The notes beneath the pieces are model-generated. The model searched no databases. It saw nothing but the letters and a program-made list of their open reading frames with translations, and was not told where the DNA came from. From the NCBI GenBank assembly GCA_965116965.1, contig OZ220743.1, positions 1,240,001-1,304,000 on the forward strand: a DNA stretch of 64,000 bases, given 5' to 3'. Below are positions 15,876-24,639 of the stretch, piece after piece (positions within the stretch are counted from its first letter, which is position 1; each line of letters opens with the position of its first letter). The stretch is from Aldehydirespirator sp965116965. GTDB lineage: Bacteria > Actinomycetota > Acidimicrobiia > Acidimicrobiales > Aldehydirespiratoraceae. Both the position numbers and the translations under genes were made by a program.

Positions 15876-17138
15876 TCAGACCCCCTTCCTATCTTCCGGG
15901 ATCGAGCAACGCCGCCCTCGGGAGGCAGGAGTCTCCAACTCTCTGTGCGGTCTGCTGGCCGTGGCGCGGTCGCCGAGGCCGCTCGGCTTGGTCTGGGCCC
16001 ATATGGAGAGCCGGGCGTAGGCGCGTTCGTCGCGGAGGGCGAAGATTGGGCCGGGATGCACGCCGTTGTCCGCGGCGAGGCGCTGGGCTGCGACGGCGAA
16101 GGCGCGATCGGAGTTGTCGGTGGCCTCGGCAGCCGCTTGGCGGACAAGCGACTCATAGAGGCGGATCCGCTCGTCGGCCCTCGCCGTGCAGTCGGCGACC
16201 TCACTGTCGTACCAGCGCAGGAACTCCTCGGGCAGCGCGGCGCGCAGTCCTACGACAGGGTCCTCGCCCCGGCCGAGCAGTCCGGCGACCGTCTCAGGGG
16301 AGAGCCTCAGACGCGCGGCCGCGGCCTTCGCCGGCACGCCCATGCGGGCGGCGGCACGCACCGCCGCAACCTCCCAGACGCGACTGGAGGTGAGCCCGAA
16401 GACCACGCGGTGGGCGGCCACGTAGGAGGGGAACTTCAGCTTGAAGCGGATGTGCGGCGCAGTCTCATCGGCCGCGAATCGGGCCACGTATCCCTCGCGA
16501 TCCGTCTCACCGGCTGCGACGATGTGGGCCACCAGCGCTTCGAAGTCAGCGAAGCTCGCAGTATCGGCCCGAGGTCCGGGCCAGTCAAGATCGTTCGTTT
16601 CGATGTCGGCACCCGTCTCGATGTCGATCAAGGCGATGAGCACGAGGTCTCGCATGTCGCCGTAGTCAAGCACCACACGGTTGTCGGGGTAGATGATCTC
16701 GAACAGGGGAGTGACGCCCTCGGGGATGACGATGTGGCGGTACTTCTCGTGCCAGATGCGGGTTGCCTCGATGGCTTGGTGGGAGGTCAGCGATCCCCGG
16801 GTCGCCAGGCGGACCCCGCCTTCCGGGTGGGTGTAGGCGATCCCGAGTGACCCGTCCAGCTTCGCAGTGATCTCCATCGGTTGTCCCGAAGGGATGGCGG
16901 GCGCATCGGGCTCCGACGGTCCGAAGAACTTCGGGAACGGCCGGGCCACGACCCGGTCGTCGCCGTCGAGGATGAGGCCGCGGCAGGCGACCGTCGCCTC
17001 GTTCCAGGACCTCGAGTAGGTCGCCCTGGCCGTGTAGTTCAGAATCCTCAGCCGGCCGTCCGTCTGCACGGACACGAGCCCGGCGCCGACGGCCTCGTCA
17101 ACGAGGGAAGGATCGCAGACATCTCCCAGTTCAGCCAT
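15876..17138 (-). CDS. T4 Rnl1-family RNA ligase
   Basis: A 420-residue protein with the nucleotidyltransferase motifs of T4 RNA ligase 1: VACRGLIL (residues ~50-57), EITAKLDGSLGIAY with the adenylated Lys93 (motif I), FEIIYPDNRVVLDYG (motif III-like, Rnl1-type), EGYVARF (motif IV) and IRFKLKFPSYV (motif V). It should join 5'-phosphate and 3'-hydroxyl RNA ends using ATP. No polynucleotide kinase-phosphatase is adjacent. ATG 17138 is chosen over a TTG at 17144. It lies between a VapBC pair and a RelE-type pair, and the AT-rich region upstream separates it divergently from the latter. Confidence 0.85.
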   Translation of the reverse strand: MAELGDVCDPSLVDEAVGAGLVSVQTDGRLRILNYTARATYSRSWNEATVACRGLILDGDDRVVARPFPKFFGPSEPDAPAIPSGQPMEITAKLDGSLGIAYTHPEGGVRLATRGSLTSHQAIEATRIWHEKYRHIVIPEGVTPLFEIIYPDNRVVLDYGDMRDLVLIALIDIETGADIETNDLDWPGPRADTASFADFEALVAHIVAAGETDREGYVARFAADETAPHIRFKLKFPSYVAAHRVVFGLTSSRVWEVAAVRAAARMGVPAKAAAARLRLSPETVAGLLGRGEDPVVGLRAALPEEFLRWYDSEVADCTARADERIRLYESLVRQAAAEATDNSDRAFAVAAQRLAADNGVHPGPIFALRDERAYARLSIWAQTKPSGLGDRATASRPHRELETPASRGRRCSIPEDRKGV

Positions 17139-17160
17139 GAGCAAAGTGTAATCAAGATCT

Positions 17161-17180
17161 AAGACATGTTATGCTGTCTT
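17161..17180. promoter_or_regulatory. Operator-like inverted repeat between RNA ligase and toxin-antitoxin genes
   Basis: AAGACA (17161-17166) and TGTCTT (17175-17180) form a perfect 6-bp inverted repeat with an 8-bp spacer, in an AT-rich divergent region. A second weaker repeat, ATAAT...ATTAT, lies within 17189-17211. They may control the 17279-18138 pair, the RNA ligase, or both. Confidence 0.45.
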
Positions 17181-17278
17181 ATATTGAAGAATAATGACAA
17201 TAGGTATTATCATCGATAGCACCGAGCCGCGCAACGGTTGCCCGATTATGGATGGCAATCCGAGGGAGAGGAGAGGCA

Positions 17279-17788
17279 ATGACTGACGAGACCACGCACG
17301 ACCCCGATGGCGTGCCTCCGGCCGACCTTGAGGCTGCCCGCGCCGCAGCGTGGGAGGAGCATGTGCGACGGTGCGCCGACCACGAGCCCTACACCGACGG
17401 AGCGACCAGCGAGGCTCTCGCCGAGCGTGTCGAAGGCCTGCGCCTCTCGGCGCTCTCGGCTCCGGCAGCCAGGCAGGACTATGCTCTGGCTGTGAGCAGC
17501 GGTGAAGATCCGCCCTCGGATGCCCTCAACGTTGGCGACCCAGGCAGCGACGTCGAAGGCGTGTTGTCGTGGGTGGCCGTCCTGCCCGAGTGCGACCGGA
17601 GGCTGTTCGCCGAGGAGATGTCCCAATTGCTGGCCGAGGCGGCTGAGACCGACAATTTCGCGGAGGTTCAACAGACGCTGCGCGAATGGCGGGTCACGTC
17701 GGAGATCTACTTGGACCCTGAACTTCTGAAGCGGCTCACCGAGCCGCTGACGGCAAACGGCGACCGCGTACCGAGACCCGTCGTCTAG
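17279..17788 (+). CDS. DUF6247-like antitoxin candidate
   Basis: A 169-residue acidic protein. Its C-terminal half, ECDRRLFAEEMSQLLAEAAE followed by LREWRVTSEIYLDPEL, resembles DUF6247, an actinobacterial family often placed before RelE-like toxins. The N-terminal half is low in complexity and acidic. The ATG at 17279 has GGGAGAGGAGAGG just upstream. It ends 5 bp before the toxin gene. A damaged paralogue without a toxin lies at 8379. The antitoxin role is inferred from position. Confidence 0.65.
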   Translation: MTDETTHDPDGVPPADLEAARAAAWEEHVRRCADHEPYTDGATSEALAERVEGLRLSALSAPAARQDYALAVSSGEDPPSDALNVGDPGSDVEGVLSWVAVLPECDRRLFAEEMSQLLAEAAETDNFAEVQQTLREWRVTSEIYLDPELLKRLTEPLTANGDRVPRPVV

Positions 17789-17793
17789 AGCCG

Positions 17794-18138
17794 ATGCCGC
17801 GCCGGCGCGATCGGGCCGCTCCGCCGCCGCGCCCAGGTGTATGGGACATCCGCTACCAGGACAACGCGGCCGCGAGGGGATGGGAACACCTCTGCCGTGA
17901 ATCGCCCTCCAGCGTGCGAGCGGCGTGGGAGGCGCTAACGGCTGAGCCGCGCCGACGCAGCGGCAGGCAGAATCGGCTGAGGGGCGCGCCTCGTGTGGGC
18001 CGTATCAATGGCGTCGAGATGGAGCAGTGGCAGTATGAGGTCACCGGATCAGGCCGGATCTGGTACTGCATCGACGATGAGAAGAAGACGGTGTGGCTGA
18101 CCCAGGTGAGCGCGGGCCACCCGAAGGCAACCGACTGA
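17794..18138 (+). CDS. RelE-superfamily toxin
   Basis: A 114-residue protein. WDIRYQDNAAARGWEHLCRE, RQNRLRG, a basic middle region and a final strand pair YEVTGSGRIWYCIDDEKKTV with a C-terminal VWLTQVSAGHPK match actinobacterial RelE-like toxins paired with DUF6247 proteins. It likely cleaves mRNA. The N-terminus is unusually basic and proline-rich (RRRDRAAPPPRP). Confidence 0.75.
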   Translation: MPRRRDRAAPPPRPGVWDIRYQDNAAARGWEHLCRESPSSVRAAWEALTAEPRRRSGRQNRLRGAPRVGRINGVEMEQWQYEVTGSGRIWYCIDDEKKTVWLTQVSAGHPKATD

Positions 18139-18175
18139 CCCGCGGTGCCCCAGGGCGGCGGTCATAATCGTGCCC

Positions 18176-19528
18176 ATGGGGGACGGCTCGCATCGGCATC
18201 GGCCAGGACCGGGCCTCCGGGGCGGCTGGCAGGCATGGCGGAACGACCGGGTGCTCCTGTCGGTGCTCGTCTTCGTCGGGCTGGCCGGTGTGGCTGCCAT
18301 CGTCGGACTCGTCCTGCTGTGGCCCACCGGCGAGGGCAGGGACGCCGCCCAGGAGCGGGCCGACGAGATCGGTCTCGCCTATCAGCGCCTGGCTGCCACG
18401 GTCACAGAGGTCGCCGACCGTGTGTGCAGCTACTCGGCGCCCGACGACCCGCAGGCGTGCAGGACAATCACCGTGCGCGTCGACGAAGGCTCCAACGCGG
18501 GAACCCAGGCTGTCCTGCCCGAGTTCAACCTCACCTACGACCGCACATCCATACGGATCTCTCCCGGCGACAAGGTGATCGTCGGCTACGAGGACTCCAA
18601 CGACTACTACTTCTTCGTCGACCGCGACCGTCGCACGCCGTTGGTATGGCTCGCCGGGCTGTTCGCGGTGGTGGTCGTGGCGCTCGGGCGCCTGCGAGGC
18701 GCCATGGCCCTGGTGGGGATGGCAGCCACCCTGGTCGTGCTGGTCGCCTTTGTCGCTCCCTCGGTGCTCGACGGGAACCATCCGGTGCTGGTGGCGGTGG
18801 TGGCCGCCGCGGTCATTGCCTTCGTGGGCCTGTATGTCACCCACGGTCTCAACACGCGCACCACCGTGGCCCTCGCCGGCACCCTCGCGTCCCTGGGGCT
18901 CACTCTCGGGCTGTCGTGGGTCTTCTTCGGACTCGCCGAATTCACCGGCCTGGCCACGGAGGAGGGTCTGACCCTGCCCCTGATCGCCGGCGACGTCGAC
19001 CTGGCCTCGCTGCTGCTGGGCGGCGCCATCATCGGCGCGCTGGGCGCGCTCGACGACGTGACGGTCACCCAGGTGGCCACCGTGGCGGAGCTGCGCCACC
19101 ACAGCCCCCAACTGCCCAGACGCGAACTCATCGCCTCGGGCATCAGGGTGGGGCGGGAGCACATCGCCGCCACGGTCAACACTCTGCTGCTCGCCTACGC
19201 GGGCGCGGGCCTCCCGCTGGTGCTGCTGTTCGCGGTGTCGGACCAGTCGCTGGCCATGGTGGCCAACTCCGAGCTGATCGCGGTGGAGATCGTGCGGACG
19301 CTGTGCGGCTCGCTGGGCCTGGTCGCCGCCGTTCCGGTCACAACGGTGCTGGCCGCTCTGGCAACGGACTCTGCCGGCTCGCCAGTATCAGCCGGCTCGC
19401 CCGACACGCCGCCCGATGACGACCATGGGAGCCCACCGGAAGGGCACAGCGCCGCTGATGCCGCCGATCGGGCCTCCGTTCCCAGGTGGGAGGACTTCGC
19501 CCCCGACGAAGACCAGCCCAGATGGTGA
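18176..19528 (+). CDS. YibE/F family membrane protein
   Basis: A 450-residue membrane protein. One N-terminal transmembrane segment (~residues 25-50) precedes an extracytoplasmic domain (~60-155), and seven or eight further segments follow. It contains the YibE/F block LLLGGAIIGALGALDDVTVTQ near residue 290, with REHIAATVNTLLLAYAGAGLP after it. The C-terminal 60 residues are acidic and proline-rich. The family has no established biochemical role. ATG 18176 is preferred over GTG 18170. The gene is convergent with the 19831 gene across a repeat-filled gap. Confidence 0.85.
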   Translation: MGDGSHRHRPGPGLRGGWQAWRNDRVLLSVLVFVGLAGVAAIVGLVLLWPTGEGRDAAQERADEIGLAYQRLAATVTEVADRVCSYSAPDDPQACRTITVRVDEGSNAGTQAVLPEFNLTYDRTSIRISPGDKVIVGYEDSNDYYFFVDRDRRTPLVWLAGLFAVVVVALGRLRGAMALVGMAATLVVLVAFVAPSVLDGNHPVLVAVVAAAVIAFVGLYVTHGLNTRTTVALAGTLASLGLTLGLSWVFFGLAEFTGLATEEGLTLPLIAGDVDLASLLLGGAIIGALGALDDVTVTQVATVAELRHHSPQLPRRELIASGIRVGREHIAATVNTLLLAYAGAGLPLVLLFAVSDQSLAMVANSELIAVEIVRTLCGSLGLVAAVPVTTVLAALATDSAGSPVSAGSPDTPPDDDHGSPPEGHSAADAADRASVPRWEDFAPDEDQPRW

Positions 19529-19590
19529 GTCTCGGTGACGGGCTAGGAGTGAGCGCGAATGGATCAGCCCATCGCATCGCGGTGGTGTCA

Positions 19591-19735
19591 CTCCCGCTCT
19601 AGTTCGCCGCGCTCGCTGGTGCACTCTCGCTGTGTGGGGCTGGGAGGGATGCGGTCGCAACTTCAAGCAGTTATCCACTACAGAGGTGGTTAACCCATTG
19701 AAGTTCGGGGCCGCACGGGCCGCGGTCTCGCTCGG
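19591..19735 (-). repeat. Composite repeat: R2 element interrupted by hairpin (minus orientation)
   Basis: Within the 302-bp gap between two convergent genes. Read on the minus strand, an R2 left part (GCGGCCCGTGCGGCC-like, 19706-19735) is followed by hairpin copy B and then the R2 right part (CGGCGAACTAGAGCGGGAG-like, 19591-19615). This is the same order as at 45826-45976. No gene is seen in the gap. Confidence 0.65.
19657..19706. repeat. Hairpin repeat, copy B
   Basis: Inverted repeat of about 50 bp: CAACTTCAAGCAG and GTTATCCACT on the left, AGGTGGTTAACCCATTGAAGTT on the right. It lies between the 3' ends of the YibE/F gene and the minus-strand 19831 gene, a bidirectional-terminator position. 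Confidence 0.8.
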
Positions 19736-19830
19736 CGTCCCGCGGTCATCCTCATGCATCGATGCCCATCCGGTCGGCCGGCCTCGGCCTCCGAGCGGGA
19801 TGCGCGCGCTCAAGGTCAAGCCGATTGGAT

Positions 19831-21303
19831 CTATAGCTCCGACTGGTCGCCCGCGTCGTCCAGGTAGTCGTCCAGGAACAGCCTGGCATAGGCGAGCCCG
19901 GTCTCGACGTAGCTCTGATACCAGTGGCCCTCGACCTCCCTCACCACGATGAACATCTCGTCCTCGTCGCCCGGCCAATTCTCGGGCTCGATGCATCCCT
20001 CGAAGTCCTCAAAATCGTCGTATATCCTCACGTAGCCCGTTGTGCACAGGCCGTCCCAGGACAGATAGATCTCCCACGGCTGCACCTCGCCGGTCTCGAC
20101 CACGGTGACCTCCGCCTGAGCGTCGATCGAGCCCGAGCTGAAGTACAGGACCACGGTGCCGTCCGGACCGGGCCGCTCGCGGGTGTCGATCTCGATGTCG
20201 ATCCCGCCACGGATCTCCAGCCCTATGCTGTCGATGATCTGCCACAGGTTCTCGGGCTGTTCGCCCTCGTTGATCCTGTCCATCCAGGCCCGGTAGGCCA
20301 CCGCGTAGTCGAGCACCACACCCAGCTCGTCCGGCGGGACGAAGGCGTTCAACGGCGAGCGGTCGCCGCCGAGGTCGGCGATCGTCTCAGCCTCCAGGTA
20401 GTCCTCGAAGCGATGCGAGTTGAGCATCTCCACGAAGCCGGCGATCACGCCGGCAGCGCTCGACGCCCCCGGCCTGGCGTCCTCCTTGGAAGCGGTGAAG
20501 TCGGCCTGCGGTAGATCGGCGATGTGCCTGGCGTACTCGGCCACCGTGTAGAAGGGACTCAGGTACCAGCGGCCCCCGTGCCTGATCGACATGATGTAGA
20601 TGCCGTCCGGCTCGCGCAGTTCGAACAGTCCCTCCACCGTGAGGTCTGCGATGCTCTCGCGCCCCTCGCGCACCGCGTCCTGCAGCCCGGCGAGCATCTC
20701 GTCGACGGTCACGGAGTACTCGCGTCCGAAGCGGTCCACATGGTCGGGATCAGCGACCTCGGGATCCACGGCGATGGACAGATCGCCGCCCCGGAGCTCG
20801 ATGATGGCCACGTCCGGGTGCAGGTATGTGGTCTCCGTGTCCAGCCCGGAGATCTCGACGTCCACACCGGCGAGCCACTGCTCGTTGGCGATGAGCTCCT
20901 CGCGGGCCGCCCACTTCAGCAAGTCGGGATACAACTCGGCGAACGTGCCCACTTCGGGCGGCGCCAGCAGGCCCAGCATCGCGATGGCGTCCTCGTCGCT
21001 GGCCGCGGCCGCCATGGCCTCGACCGCAGCCTCGGGGCGGTCGGCGCCGACTCCGCCGCCGCGCAGCGCACCCCACACCGCATAGGCGAGCGAGGCCATG
21101 AACGCCGCGCCGACGGCCAGCGCCACGATCCTGACGGTCCGGCCCACCCTGCCCGCAGGCCTCCCCGGTGCGGCGTCTTCTGGGGGTGCGGCGTCTTCTG
21201 GGGGTGCGGCGTCCTCGGCATCGGGGCTGGCGTCGCTGGACGAGAGCCGATCCCCGTGACCACGCGCGCCGGCGGTACCTTCGGGGTCGGATACCTCGGC
21301 CAT
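19831..21303 (-). CDS. Membrane-anchored hypothetical protein
   Basis: A 490-residue protein of unknown family. A cytoplasmic, low-complexity N-terminus with an imperfect AAPPED repeat (residues ~30-48) precedes one transmembrane helix (VRIVALAVGAAFMASLAYAV, ~60-80). A large acidic, presumably extracytoplasmic region follows, with two similar halves that look like NTF2/SnoaL-type small barrels (AVEAMAAAASDEDA and VIAGFVEMLNSHRFEDYLE) rather than an enzyme. ATG 21303 is preferred over starts up to 21504 because it begins the conserved-looking MAEVSDPEG. Confidence 0.6.
   Translation of the reverse strand: MAEVSDPEGTAGARGHGDRLSSSDASPDAEDAAPPEDAAPPEDAAPGRPAGRVGRTVRIVALAVGAAFMASLAYAVWGALRGGGVGADRPEAAVEAMAAAASDEDAIAMLGLLAPPEVGTFAELYPDLLKWAAREELIANEQWLAGVDVEISGLDTETTYLHPDVAIIELRGGDLSIAVDPEVADPDHVDRFGREYSVTVDEMLAGLQDAVREGRESIADLTVEGLFELREPDGIYIMSIRHGGRWYLSPFYTVAEYARHIADLPQADFTASKEDARPGASSAAGVIAGFVEMLNSHRFEDYLEAETIADLGGDRSPLNAFVPPDELGVVLDYAVAYRAWMDRINEGEQPENLWQIIDSIGLEIRGGIDIEIDTRERPGPDGTVVLYFSSGSIDAQAEVTVVETGEVQPWEIYLSWDGLCTTGYVRIYDDFEDFEGCIEPENWPGDEDEMFIVVREVEGHWYQSYVETGLAYARLFLDDYLDDAGDQSEL
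21167..21219. repeat. 18-bp tandem repeat inside the 19831 gene
   Basis: Almost three copies of an 18-bp unit (GGTGCGGCGTCTTCTGGG) encode AAPPED repeats in the cytoplasmic tail of the anchored protein. Copy number may vary between strains. Confidence 0.8.
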
Positions 21304-21575
21304 TGCGGCCGAGCCTACCGAAGTCCCGATGCCCGCCCGAGGCTCGTGCAACGAGAGACTCGATCGACCCCATCCATGCCATGGACCGGTTGCGCGGCCC
21401 AGAGCAAGAACCCGCCATCGCGACTCGAGCGGCATGATCGCCGGGTGGCGCCGCTCGTGCCACCCGGCGAGACCTTGATCGCAGGGTGGCACGATGGCCG
21501 GCATTTTGGCGCTGCGCGGCTGGACCGGGTCAATCGTGGTTCCGGGGACGGCCGGACAGTAGCGGTGCCGCGGCG

Positions 21576-22034
21576 TTACGAGGCCGGACCGGGCCCGCTA
21601 CGCCGCCGGCCGGCCAGCCCTCCGAGAGCGATCATCAGGCCGCCCGCCAGAGCGAGCAGCGGCCCGGCGAGGCGGTCCACCCGGGCGAGGTAGATCGAGG
21701 CCGCGATAGCCACGGCGGCGCCGATGGCGCCGTGGACGGGCGAGACGGCCGGCGGGGAGCGGCGGAACAGCAGGATCCAGCACATCCCCGAGGCGGCGGG
21801 GAACAGGTACCACGCCGCGCCCACCCATGCGCCGGGCACGCCCGGCAGCCACTGGCCGTACCCCCCGACGAGTTCGGCCAGGCGGAAGCCGGAGAGGCGA
21901 GAGCCGGCCACGTCGAGCCATGCCGCCAACCCCGAGCCGGCGAGGACCGCCGCTCCTGTGGCGACCGAGCCGACCGGGATCACCGCCCACCCCCGGCGCG
22001 TCGGTGTCGGACCGGGCCGGATGCCGTGGTTCAT
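21576..22034 (-). CDS. Small integral membrane protein
   Basis: A 152-residue protein with four predicted membrane segments (around residues 18-38, 64-86, 100-115, 118-140) and a basic C-terminus (RRRSGPG). No family recognised. It is on the same strand as, and 34 bp downstream of, the DUF2269-like gene. The roughly 270-bp stretch upstream of the 19831 gene (21304-21575) holds nothing I can support. Confidence 0.6.
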   Translation of the reverse strand: MNHGIRPGPTPTRRGWAVIPVGSVATGAAVLAGSGLAAWLDVAGSRLSGFRLAELVGGYGQWLPGVPGAWVGAAWYLFPAASGMCWILLFRRSPPAVSPVHGAIGAAVAIAASIYLARVDRLAGPLLALAGGLMIALGGLAGRRRSGPGPAS

Positions 22035-22068
22035 TGTGCGGCCAGGCTCGACGCCGTCGGCCGGGGGC

Positions 22069-22527
22069 TCAGCCTCCCGGCTGCCAGATCATCAGTATCA
22101 GCTGGACTGTGAACCCGATCGACAGCAGGGCCGACCCCACCTCCAGGCGCTTGTCCGTCGCCGGCGACGCCCCCTCGATGCCCTGGGCCTTGAGCGCGGG
22201 CCTGATCATGCCGTGAAGGACGCCGTTCATCACCACCCAGATCACGATGGCGGCGATCACCCAGCCCTCCGTCAGCGCGATCGCGTCCTCCGACATCTCG
22301 ACCAAGGCGATCCCGAGCAGACCGGCCACGATCAGTGCCGGCCCGTACAGGCGGCGTGCGTTGGACGCCATGGCCACTACCAGCTGCTGGTGCGCGGAGC
22401 CGCCCGCCGACTGCATCTGCTTGCGCAGCAGCGGATGGACGAACACCGGGGCGAGCGCCACCAGGACCGTGAGAACGTGGAGCAGCTCGACGATGTTGTA
22501 GGCAGTAGTGCCTGCAGCAAAGACCAT
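22069..22527 (-). CDS. DUF2269-like membrane protein
   Basis: A 152-residue, four-helix membrane protein. The N-terminal NIVELLHVLTVLVALAPVFVH with a histidine in helix 1, the GPALIVAGLLGIALV and AIVIWVVMNGVLHGMI segments and a final IGFTVQLILMIWQPGG fit the DUF2269 pattern. Function unknown. It is divergent from the menF-like gene 75 bp away. Confidence 0.6.
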   Translation of the reverse strand: MVFAAGTTAYNIVELLHVLTVLVALAPVFVHPLLRKQMQSAGGSAHQQLVVAMASNARRLYGPALIVAGLLGIALVEMSEDAIALTEGWVIAAIVIWVVMNGVLHGMIRPALKAQGIEGASPATDKRLEVGSALLSIGFTVQLILMIWQPGG

Positions 22528-22601
22528 GGGCCGACTCTATCCGATGACCGGTGACCGGCCGGGTGGACCGCTGCGGTCCGCTCCGAGCCGAGACTCGTAG
22601 C

Positions 22602-24455
22602 ATGGTGGACGTGCCCGACAGCGCCACCGCGGCCGAAGCCGATCAAGCCGGTCTCACACTCGACCGGGCCGGGCTGGCCGAGCGGGCCGACGTTCCCGCC
22701 TTCGTAGTCGACCTGGTGATAGACGCCGGCCTGCTGGCGCCCCTGGACAACGGCTCCGAAGGGGAGCTCTTCGGCTCCGACGACGTCGACGTACTGGCCG
22801 CGGCCCGAACCCTGGTCGGCGAGGGCGTGGCCATCGAGGAGCTGGCCGCCCTGGCCATGCGCCACGTCACCAACGTCGAGAACCTGATCGACGACGCCAT
22901 CGACCTGCTCAAACGCCACATCAAACGGGACAGTCCGGACCGGGCCGCACTGGTCGCCAGTGTGAACCGGCTCGTCCCGGTGGCCACCAAGCTCGTGGTC
23001 GGCCACTTCGAGAGGACCCTCTGGGCCAGGGCCATGGCCCGCGTAGCCGACGACCCTGCCATCGTGGCCGGCGCCATCCTCGTCAGGACACGACGCCTCG
23101 ACAGGCGCGTCGACCCGCTCGCGGTCTACGCCTCAGCCGGTGTCGACCGCTTGCGCACCGTGTGGCTGCGACCGGATCAAGGTGTGGGCTTGGCGGCCAT
23201 AGGGGAAGTCGAGGCCATCGAGCCGACCGGTAATGACCGGTTCTCGGCCGCCTCGGCGGCTCGGGCTGTGCTCGCGGCCCGGATCCGGCGCGACATGCCG
23301 CCGGAGGGGCCGGCCCCGGTGCTGGTGGGCGGGTTCTCGTTCACAGCCAACCGGGAAGCCGCGGGCAACGACTCGCAGTCGCGCAGCGACAACGACAGCG
23401 GGAGTCCACACCCGGGCCCGTCCTGGCGAGGTTTCGGAGATTGCCGGATGGTGCTGCCCGAGCTGACCGTGATCGATCGGGAAGACTGCACCTGGGTGCT
23501 GGCCGCAACCCGGGTCGGCCCCGATGGTGACGAAGCAGCCGCCGAAGCCGCGCTGGAGCGGCGGCTGGCGGCCTTCGAGGCGGAACCGCTGCCGGCCACT
23601 GCCGATCGAGCCGACTGGGCTGCGGCTTCGGTGGAGTGCGACCGTGACGACTACTACGAGGCTCTCGTCTCCGAAGCGGTCGCCGCCATCGACCGGCGTG
23701 CCTTCCACAAGGTGGTGCTGGCCCGGACGCTGACGCTCGATCAGGGCCTCGACGTGGTAGCGGTGCTCGACCGGCTCCGGCAGCGCAACCCGGCCTGCGC
23801 GACCTTTGCGTTCTCAGTCGGCGAGACGACCTTCCTGGGGGCTACGCCCGAGGAACTCGTCACGCTCGACGGCTCGCGGCTTCACACCACTGCTCTGGCC
23901 GGGACCGCCCCCAGGGGCGACACCCCCGCAGCGGATGAACGTCTTGCCGCCGGACTGCTGGCCTCGGCCAAGAACCGCTCAGAGCACCGCTTCGTGGTCG
24001 ACGGCATCACCGAGGCGCTTACCGGTTTGGGTCTGGTGGACCCGGCGCCGGCCGAGCCGGGGCTGATGCGCCTCAACCGTGTCCAGCACCTGCACACGCC
24101 CATCACCGCGGAGGTGCAGCGCCGGCGGACCGGAGCGAGCGACATGGATGTGCTGCGGGCCGCCGGCGTGCTGCATCCCACTGCAGCCGTCGGGGGCGCC
24201 CCCACCGGCGCCTCGCTGGAGTTCATTGCCCGCCATGAAGGCTTCGACCGGGGCTGGTATGCGGCCCCGGTGGGATGGTGCGACCTCGACGGCAACGGCG
24301 AGATGGGCGTCGCGCTGCGTTGCGCGCTGACCGGGTCGGAGGGCGCCTGCCTGTTCGCCGGAGCCGGGGTCGTCGCCGACTCCGTGCCGGCCGAGGAGCT
24401 TGATGAGACGGCCTACAAGCTCCGGGCCCTTCTGGACGCCATCGACGAGCGCTGA
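22602..24455 (+). CDS. menF: Isochorismate synthase with MerR-like N-terminal domain
   Basis: A 617-residue protein, about 200 longer than usual MenF/EntC. Residues ~15-150 look like a MerR-type helix-turn-helix plus helical linker: LAERADVPAFVVDLVIDAGL, then LFGSDDVDVLAAARTLVGEG and EELAALAMRHV. Residues ~160-617 form the chorismate-binding enzyme: FHKVVLARTL, FLGATPEELVTL, TTALAGTAPRG, KNRSEHRFVVDGI, HLHTPITAEV and HPTAAVGGAP. It converts chorismate to isochorismate, the entry to menaquinone synthesis. ATG 22602 is preferred over GTG/ATG 22551. It heads the men cluster and the frame is open throughout. Confidence 0.85.
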   Translation: MVDVPDSATAAEADQAGLTLDRAGLAERADVPAFVVDLVIDAGLLAPLDNGSEGELFGSDDVDVLAAARTLVGEGVAIEELAALAMRHVTNVENLIDDAIDLLKRHIKRDSPDRAALVASVNRLVPVATKLVVGHFERTLWARAMARVADDPAIVAGAILVRTRRLDRRVDPLAVYASAGVDRLRTVWLRPDQGVGLAAIGEVEAIEPTGNDRFSAASAARAVLAARIRRDMPPEGPAPVLVGGFSFTANREAAGNDSQSRSDNDSGSPHPGPSWRGFGDCRMVLPELTVIDREDCTWVLAATRVGPDGDEAAAEAALERRLAAFEAEPLPATADRADWAAASVECDRDDYYEALVSEAVAAIDRRAFHKVVLARTLTLDQGLDVVAVLDRLRQRNPACATFAFSVGETTFLGATPEELVTLDGSRLHTTALAGTAPRGDTPAADERLAAGLLASAKNRSEHRFVVDGITEALTGLGLVDPAPAEPGLMRLNRVQHLHTPITAEVQRRRTGASDMDVLRAAGVLHPTAAVGGAPTGASLEFIARHEGFDRGWYAAPVGWCDLDGNGEMGVALRCALTGSEGACLFAGAGVVADSVPAEELDETAYKLRALLDAIDER

Positions 24456-24510
24456 CCAGAGGCCGAGCGGGTAGGCGGTGGTTCGTGATGATTCTGGCGA
24501 GGCGTTCAGC

Positions 24511-24558
24511 GAGGCCGTGGCCCGAGCGGCCCGTGAGCGCAGCGAACAAGAGCGGGAG
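24511..24558 (+). repeat. R2 repeat, copy upstream of menD
   Basis: The roughly 48-bp core (GAGGCCGTGGCCCGAGCGGC through AGCGGGAG) lies between menF and menD, preceded at 24461 by AGGCCGAGCGGGTAGGCG as at 51041. It is an uninterrupted short form. Here it falls within an open frame upstream of menD, which could mislead start calling. Confidence 0.8.
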
Positions 24559-24639
24559 TGGCACCGCTGCGACACGTCGGGCTCCCACCTGCTCGCGCTC
24601 GCTTCTGATGCCCGCCGTCGCCCAACCCGCGGCCTGGCC

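Noticed and set aside
21304..21504. 67-residue N-terminal extension of the anchored protein
   Set aside because: No ribosome site, low-complexity Trp/Arg-rich sequence and a better start at 21303.
24478..24639. Extended N-terminus for menD
   Set aside because: This part is the R2 repeat (AVARAARERSEQERE when translated), also found in non-coding gaps; MenD begins at ATG 24640.
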